Positions 33,961 through 36,787 of a stretch of DNA of 36,787 nucleotides are shown here, in pieces (the first letter of the stretch is position 1; each line of letters starts with the position of its first letter). The translations under genes and the position numbers were made by a program. The notes under the pieces were generated by a model. The model saw nothing but the letters and a program-made list of their open reading frames with translations. It did no database searches and was not told the DNA's origin. The DNA lies in assembly GCF_028446585.1 (NCBI RefSeq), contig NZ_JAPFQL010000024.1, positions 1 through 36,787 of the forward strand, given 5' to 3'. This DNA comes from Intrasporangium calvum. Its GTDB lineage: Bacteria; Actinomycetota; Actinomycetes; Actinomycetales; Dermatophilaceae.

Positions 33961-35417
33961 CCCAGCCCCTGCAGCAGACGTCGGCCACCTTCGTCGGGAT
34001 GCCGAAGTTCCCGGAGGCGGCGCGCAAGGAGCTGGCCAACGCCCAGCAGCGCAAGAACCTGCGCCACGCGACCCACACGATCCGGACCAAGCGCGGCAAC
34101 GTCGTGCGCGAGGTCGACGAGTGGGAGGCGCTGCGCGTCGCGGGCGCGGAGGCCAAGGACGAGGCGCTGACGCACCTCGGGGACTATCTCGAGCAGCTCG
34201 AGGCAAGCCTCACGGCCAACGGCGCCGTCGTCCACTGGGCGCGTGACGCCGAGGAGGCCAACCGGATCGTCCTCGACATCGTCCGCTCCAAGGAGGTCGA
34301 CGAGGTCGTCAAGGTCAAGTCGATGGTGACCCAGGAGATCGAGCTCAACGAGGCCCTGGAGGCCGCGGGGATCAACGCCTGGGAGACCGACCTGGCCGAG
34401 CTCATCGTGCAGCTCGGTCACGACCGGCCCAGCCACATCCTCGTGCCCGCGATCCACCGGAACCGCAGCGAGATCCGCGAGATCTTCCTGCGCGAGATGG
34501 GTCAGGTCGGGCGACCTGCACCCGCAGACCTCACCGACGACCCGCCGCGGCTCGCGGAGGCCGCTCGACTGCACCTGCGCGAGAAGTTCCTCCGTGCCAA
34601 GGTCGGCATCTCCGGCGCGAACTTCGCCGTCGCCGACACCGGGACGCTCGTCGTGGTGGAGTCGGAGGGCAACGGCCGGATGTGCCTGACGCTTCCTGAG
34701 ACGCTCATCTCGGTCGTCGGGATCGAGAAGGTGCTGCCGACCTGGGAAGACCTCGGCACCATGCTGCAACTGCTCCCCCGGTCGAGCACGGGCGAGCGGA
34801 TGAACCCGTACACGACGATGTGGACCGGGGTCCATGACGGCGACGGGCCACAGGAGGTGCACGTCGTCCTCCTCGACAACGGCCGCAGTCACGTGCTCGC
34901 GGATCGCCTTGGCCGACAGGCCCTTCGGTGCATCCGCTGTTCGGCCTGCCTCAACGTCTGCCCGGTCTACGAGCGGACCGGTGGGCATGCCTACGGCTCG
35001 GTCTACCCGGGCCCGATCGGCGCGGTGCTCAACCCGCAGCTGCGTGGCACGTCGAGCGCGATCGACAAGTCGCTGCCGTACGCCTCCAGCCTCTGCGGCG
35101 CCTGTTTCGACGCCTGCCCGGTGCGGATCAACATCCCGGAGCTGCTCGTCGAGCTGCGCGGCAAGGTGGTCGAGGAGGCCGGTCGGACGCCCGAGTCGGC
35201 TGCGATGAAGGCGGCGGCCTGGGTGTTGTCGGACCCGCGCCGGCTCGGCGCGGCCCAGCGCGCGGCGACCACCGCGGGACGGCTCACCGGAGGCAAGCCA
35301 CTGCGGTCCGTGCCCGGCCTGGGGGCGTGGTCCAACGCCCGCGACGTGCCTTCGCCGCCGAAGGAGTCGTTCCGGCAGTGGTGGGCCCGCGAGCGCGGGA
35401 AGGGAGAGGGCCGATGA
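33957..35417 (+). CDS. lutB: Lactate utilization protein LutB (LUD domain, iron-sulfur)
   Basis: This 486-residue protein has an N-terminal LUD domain (about residues 70-300, with VKVKSMVTQEIELNEAL and GISGANFAVADTGT) and a ferredoxin-like part with CIRCSACLNVCPVY (Cys325, 328, 331, 335) and LCGACFDACPV (Cys380, 383, 387). It is the electron-transferring core of the LutABC L-lactate oxidising complex. ATG 33957 has AAGGAG seven bases upstream and overlaps the lutA stop (ATGA). Length and motifs are normal for the family. Confidence 0.93.
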   Translation: MTQPLQQTSATFVGMPKFPEAARKELANAQQRKNLRHATHTIRTKRGNVVREVDEWEALRVAGAEAKDEALTHLGDYLEQLEASLTANGAVVHWARDAEEANRIVLDIVRSKEVDEVVKVKSMVTQEIELNEALEAAGINAWETDLAELIVQLGHDRPSHILVPAIHRNRSEIREIFLREMGQVGRPAPADLTDDPPRLAEAARLHLREKFLRAKVGISGANFAVADTGTLVVVESEGNGRMCLTLPETLISVVGIEKVLPTWEDLGTMLQLLPRSSTGERMNPYTTMWTGVHDGDGPQEVHVVLLDNGRSHVLADRLGRQALRCIRCSACLNVCPVYERTGGHAYGSVYPGPIGAVLNPQLRGTSSAIDKSLPYASSLCGACFDACPVRINIPELLVELRGKVVEEAGRTPESAAMKAAAWVLSDPRRLGAAQRAATTAGRLTGGKPLRSVPGLGAWSNARDVPSPPKESFRQWWARERGKGEGR

Positions 35418-36058
35418 GCGCGAAGGGCGAGATCCTCGCGAGGGTGCGCGGTGCCGTCGCCGACATCACGACTCCAGCCGGCCAGCGCCCGGCGGCAGCG
35501 GCCCGAGATTCCGGTGGTCAGAGTGACGAGGGCACGCTGGAGCTGTTCTCCGAGCGCGTGGCCGACTACCGCGCGACGGTGGTCCGAGCTGCGGCCGGAG
35601 ACGTGCCTGCCACGATCGCGGACGCGCTGGCGCAGCTGGGATGCCAGTCCGTCGTCGTGCCGAGCGGCCTGGACGCTGCCTGGACGGCCAGCCTCGGGGA
35701 CGCCGTGACCGTGCTGCCGGAGGCCGAGGCGACGAGCCACGCCCAGCTCGACGCCGTGGATGCGGTGGTCACCGCTGCCCGGGTCGGGATCGCGGTGACC
35801 GGCACGATCGTCCTCGACCACGGCCCGGACCAGGGACGCCGCGAGCTGACCCTCGTGCCCGACACGCACGTCTGCGTCATCGGTGCCGACCAGGTCGTCC
35901 CGGACGTGCCGGACGCCGTCGCCCGGCTGCGTCCAGCGGCCGGAGCCGCGCAGCCACTGACGTGGATCAGCGGCCCCAGCGCGACGAGCGACATCGAGCT
36001 CAACCGGGTCGAAGGCGTCCACGGCCCCCGCAACCTCGTCGTCATCATCACGGCCTAA
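35414..36058 (+). CDS. lutC: Lactate utilization protein LutC (LUD domain)
   Basis: This 214-residue LUD-domain protein is the third component of the LutABC lactate oxidation system. The C-terminal half has the family features VGIAVTGTIVLDHGPDQGRRELTLVPDTHVCVI and GPSATSDIELNRVEGVHGPR. ATG 35414 overlaps the lutB stop (ATGA). The residues before about 40 are poorly conserved in the family. A conserved-type hairpin follows the stop after 4 bp, so it ends the operon. Confidence 0.92.
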   Translation: MSAKGEILARVRGAVADITTPAGQRPAAAARDSGGQSDEGTLELFSERVADYRATVVRAAAGDVPATIADALAQLGCQSVVVPSGLDAAWTASLGDAVTVLPEAEATSHAQLDAVDAVVTAARVGIAVTGTIVLDHGPDQGRRELTLVPDTHVCVIGADQVVPDVPDAVARLRPAAGAAQPLTWISGPSATSDIELNRVEGVHGPRNLVVIITA

Positions 36059-36062
36059 AGGG

Positions 36063-36101
36063 TGGGGTGACTCGCCGAGACATCCGCGGCGGGTCACCCC
36101 A
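36063..36101 (+). terminator. Hairpin downstream of lutC (9-nt-loop family)
   Basis: Arms TGGGGTGACTCGCCG and CGGCGGGTCACCCCA pair at 14 of 15 positions around a 9-nt loop, followed by AACCGGG. It starts 4 bp after the lutC stop. It shares loop length, stem end CGCCG/CGGCG and the AAACCG tail with the hairpins after gltA and after the cupin gene. Confidence 0.7.
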
Positions 36102-36136
36102 AACCGGGCGTCGGACACCGCCACTTTCGCCGAAAA

Positions 36137-36152
36137 TGTGATCTGGGTCACA
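36137..36152 (+). promoter_or_regulatory. CRP/GlxR-type site upstream of the cupin gene
   Basis: TGTGATCTGGGTCACA matches TGTGA-N6-TCACA at all ten defined positions. In actinobacteria this consensus is bound by GlxR/Crp-type cAMP regulators. It lies 99 bp upstream of the cupin start, and a possible -10 element (TACGCT) follows about 15 bp later. The 192-bp gap also holds the lutC hairpin. Confidence 0.65.
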
Positions 36153-36250
36153 CCACCGGACCTACGCTGCTGGTGTGCCGACACAGGTCCGGGCTGTGCC
36201 AACCCCGCGCTGCAGCCGTCGGCACAGCACTTGGGCGAAAGGCTGAGGCC

Positions 36251-36709
36251 ATGAACACGAAGACGGTTGCAGTGATCGCGGCAGGCGCCATGGTGGCGCT
36301 CGCGCTCCCGGCGTCGGCGACCCCCGGCTCCGGGGTGTCCGGCACGGTCGTCGCTCGCGGGACCGCGGTGGAGAAGGTGAAGACGCGCGGCAACGCGCCG
36401 TACGACGTCGTCGTGCAGAACCTCACCATCGCTCCCGGAGGGCACACGGGCTGGCACACGCACCCCGGGATCGCCGTCGCGGTGATCAAGGCCGGCACCC
36501 TCACCATCTACGACGGCGACGACGCGTCCTGCATCGGCCACTCGTACTCGGCCGGCGAGGTCTACGTCGACCCCGGCTACGGCCACATCCACCTCGGCCG
36601 CAACGAGAGCTCCACCGTCGCGCTGGAGATCGCGGTCACTTATCTCGACGTCCCGCGCAACGAGGGAGTGCGCATCGACGCTGGCGACCCCGGCACCTGC
36701 ACCTTCTGA
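36251..36709 (+). CDS. Secreted cupin-domain protein
   Basis: This 152-residue protein has a Sec-type signal peptide (MNTKTVAVIAAGAMVALALP with a likely cut after ASA at residues 21-23) and a single cupin fold. Metal-binding His residues are in GGHTGWHTHPG (His65, His69, His71), with Glu103 and GYGHIHLG (His112, His114) as the second motif. Cys94 and Cys150 could form a disulfide outside the cell. Cupins of this kind are common and functionally diverse; no substrate can be assigned. ATG 36251 has GCTGAGG upstream. It appears to be a single-gene unit behind a CRP/GlxR-type site and ends before a conserved hairpin. Confidence 0.85.
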   Translation: MNTKTVAVIAAGAMVALALPASATPGSGVSGTVVARGTAVEKVKTRGNAPYDVVVQNLTIAPGGHTGWHTHPGIAVAVIKAGTLTIYDGDDASCIGHSYSAGEVYVDPGYGHIHLGRNESSTVALEIAVTYLDVPRNEGVRIDAGDPGTCTF

Positions 36710-36736
36710 ACGACGGCCCGCCGCCCTCCTCCGGTT

Positions 36737-36774
36737 GAGGTGGACGCGCCGAGCCATCGTCGGCGCTCCACCTC
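36737..36774 (+). terminator. Hairpin downstream of the cupin gene (9-nt-loop family)
   Basis: The left arm GAGGTGGACGCGCCG (36737-36751) is identical to the arm at 19871-19885; the right arm CGGCGCTCCACCTC lacks one base. The loop is 9 nt and AAACCG follows. It starts 28 bp past the cupin stop and outward GGTT/AACC bases can extend the stem. Confidence 0.65.
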
Positions 36775-36787
36775 AAACCGCGGGGAC

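Noticed and set aside
1-36787. CRISPR arrays, insertion sequences, tRNA or rRNA genes
   Set aside because: No regularly spaced repeats, transposase-like proteins, terminal inverted repeats with target duplications, or tRNA-type arms were found by reading; the dispersed 11-mer lacks the spacing of a CRISPR array.

Overview
The window is 36.8 kb of very GC-rich DNA with dense, often overlapping genes, many GTG or TTG starts, Gly/Ala/Arg-rich frames opposite the real genes and no rRNA or tRNA. This fits a high-GC actinobacterium, perhaps of the Intrasporangiaceae/Ornithinimicrobiaceae type; that placement is an inference. I call 33 protein genes. No intergenic gap exceeds 300 bp, and I see no insertion sequence, phage gene or CRISPR array. 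Almost everything is catabolic, so the stretch reads as a set of neighbouring modules for scavenging small organic acids and cyclic amino acids.

Region 1 (36-10533) is a hydroxyproline module. On the minus strand are a three-subunit flavin/iron-sulfur D-hydroxyproline dehydrogenase, a DapA-family pyrroline-hydroxycarboxylate deaminase, a 4-hydroxyproline 2-epimerase and a LivK-type binding lipoprotein. Divergently on the plus strand are an alpha-ketoglutarate semialdehyde dehydrogenase, the large and small subunits of aconitase X (a cis-3-hydroxyproline dehydratase in characterised bacteria) and an EamA transporter, all translationally coupled. One palindrome, GTGYAATRTYACA, stands before each of the three minus-strand units and in the divergent promoter. 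No regulator in this module obviously matches it.

Region 2 (10634-17090, minus) is a tightly packed glycolate/glyoxylate operon: aceB (malate synthase A), glcD, glcE, glcF and an IclR regulator. Its only promoter region carries two IclR-like boxes 20 bp apart, which suggests autoregulation. Glycolate is oxidised to glyoxylate and condensed with acetyl-CoA to malate. A DauA-like D-amino-acid dehydrogenase diverges from it, followed by a convergent membrane acyltransferase and by citrate synthase.

Region 3 (21472-26743) is a 5-oxoproline module resembling the Bacillus subtilis ycsFGI-kipIA operon: an NRAMP-like permease without the canonical metal motif, PxpA, PxpB, PxpC, a YcsI/DUF1445 protein and a divergent GntR/FCD regulator.

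Region 4 (26985-30531) holds metal-handling membrane proteins: two CNNM/CorC-type proteins and a zinc-type CDF transporter with a His-rich N-terminus. Region 5 (30560-36058) is an L-lactate module: an LldR-like GntR regulator, divergent lactate permease and lutABC, with two TGGTCTGACC operators around a TTGACA/TACTTT promoter. A secreted cupin protein behind a CRP/GlxR-type site ends the window.

Two families of dispersed short repeats mark gene ends: the 11-mer CAGCGGCATAC (eight exact copies, some paired into hairpins) and a family of three hairpins with 9-nt loops followed by AAACCG. These repeats and the hydroxyproline palindromes are the least explained structure in the window.
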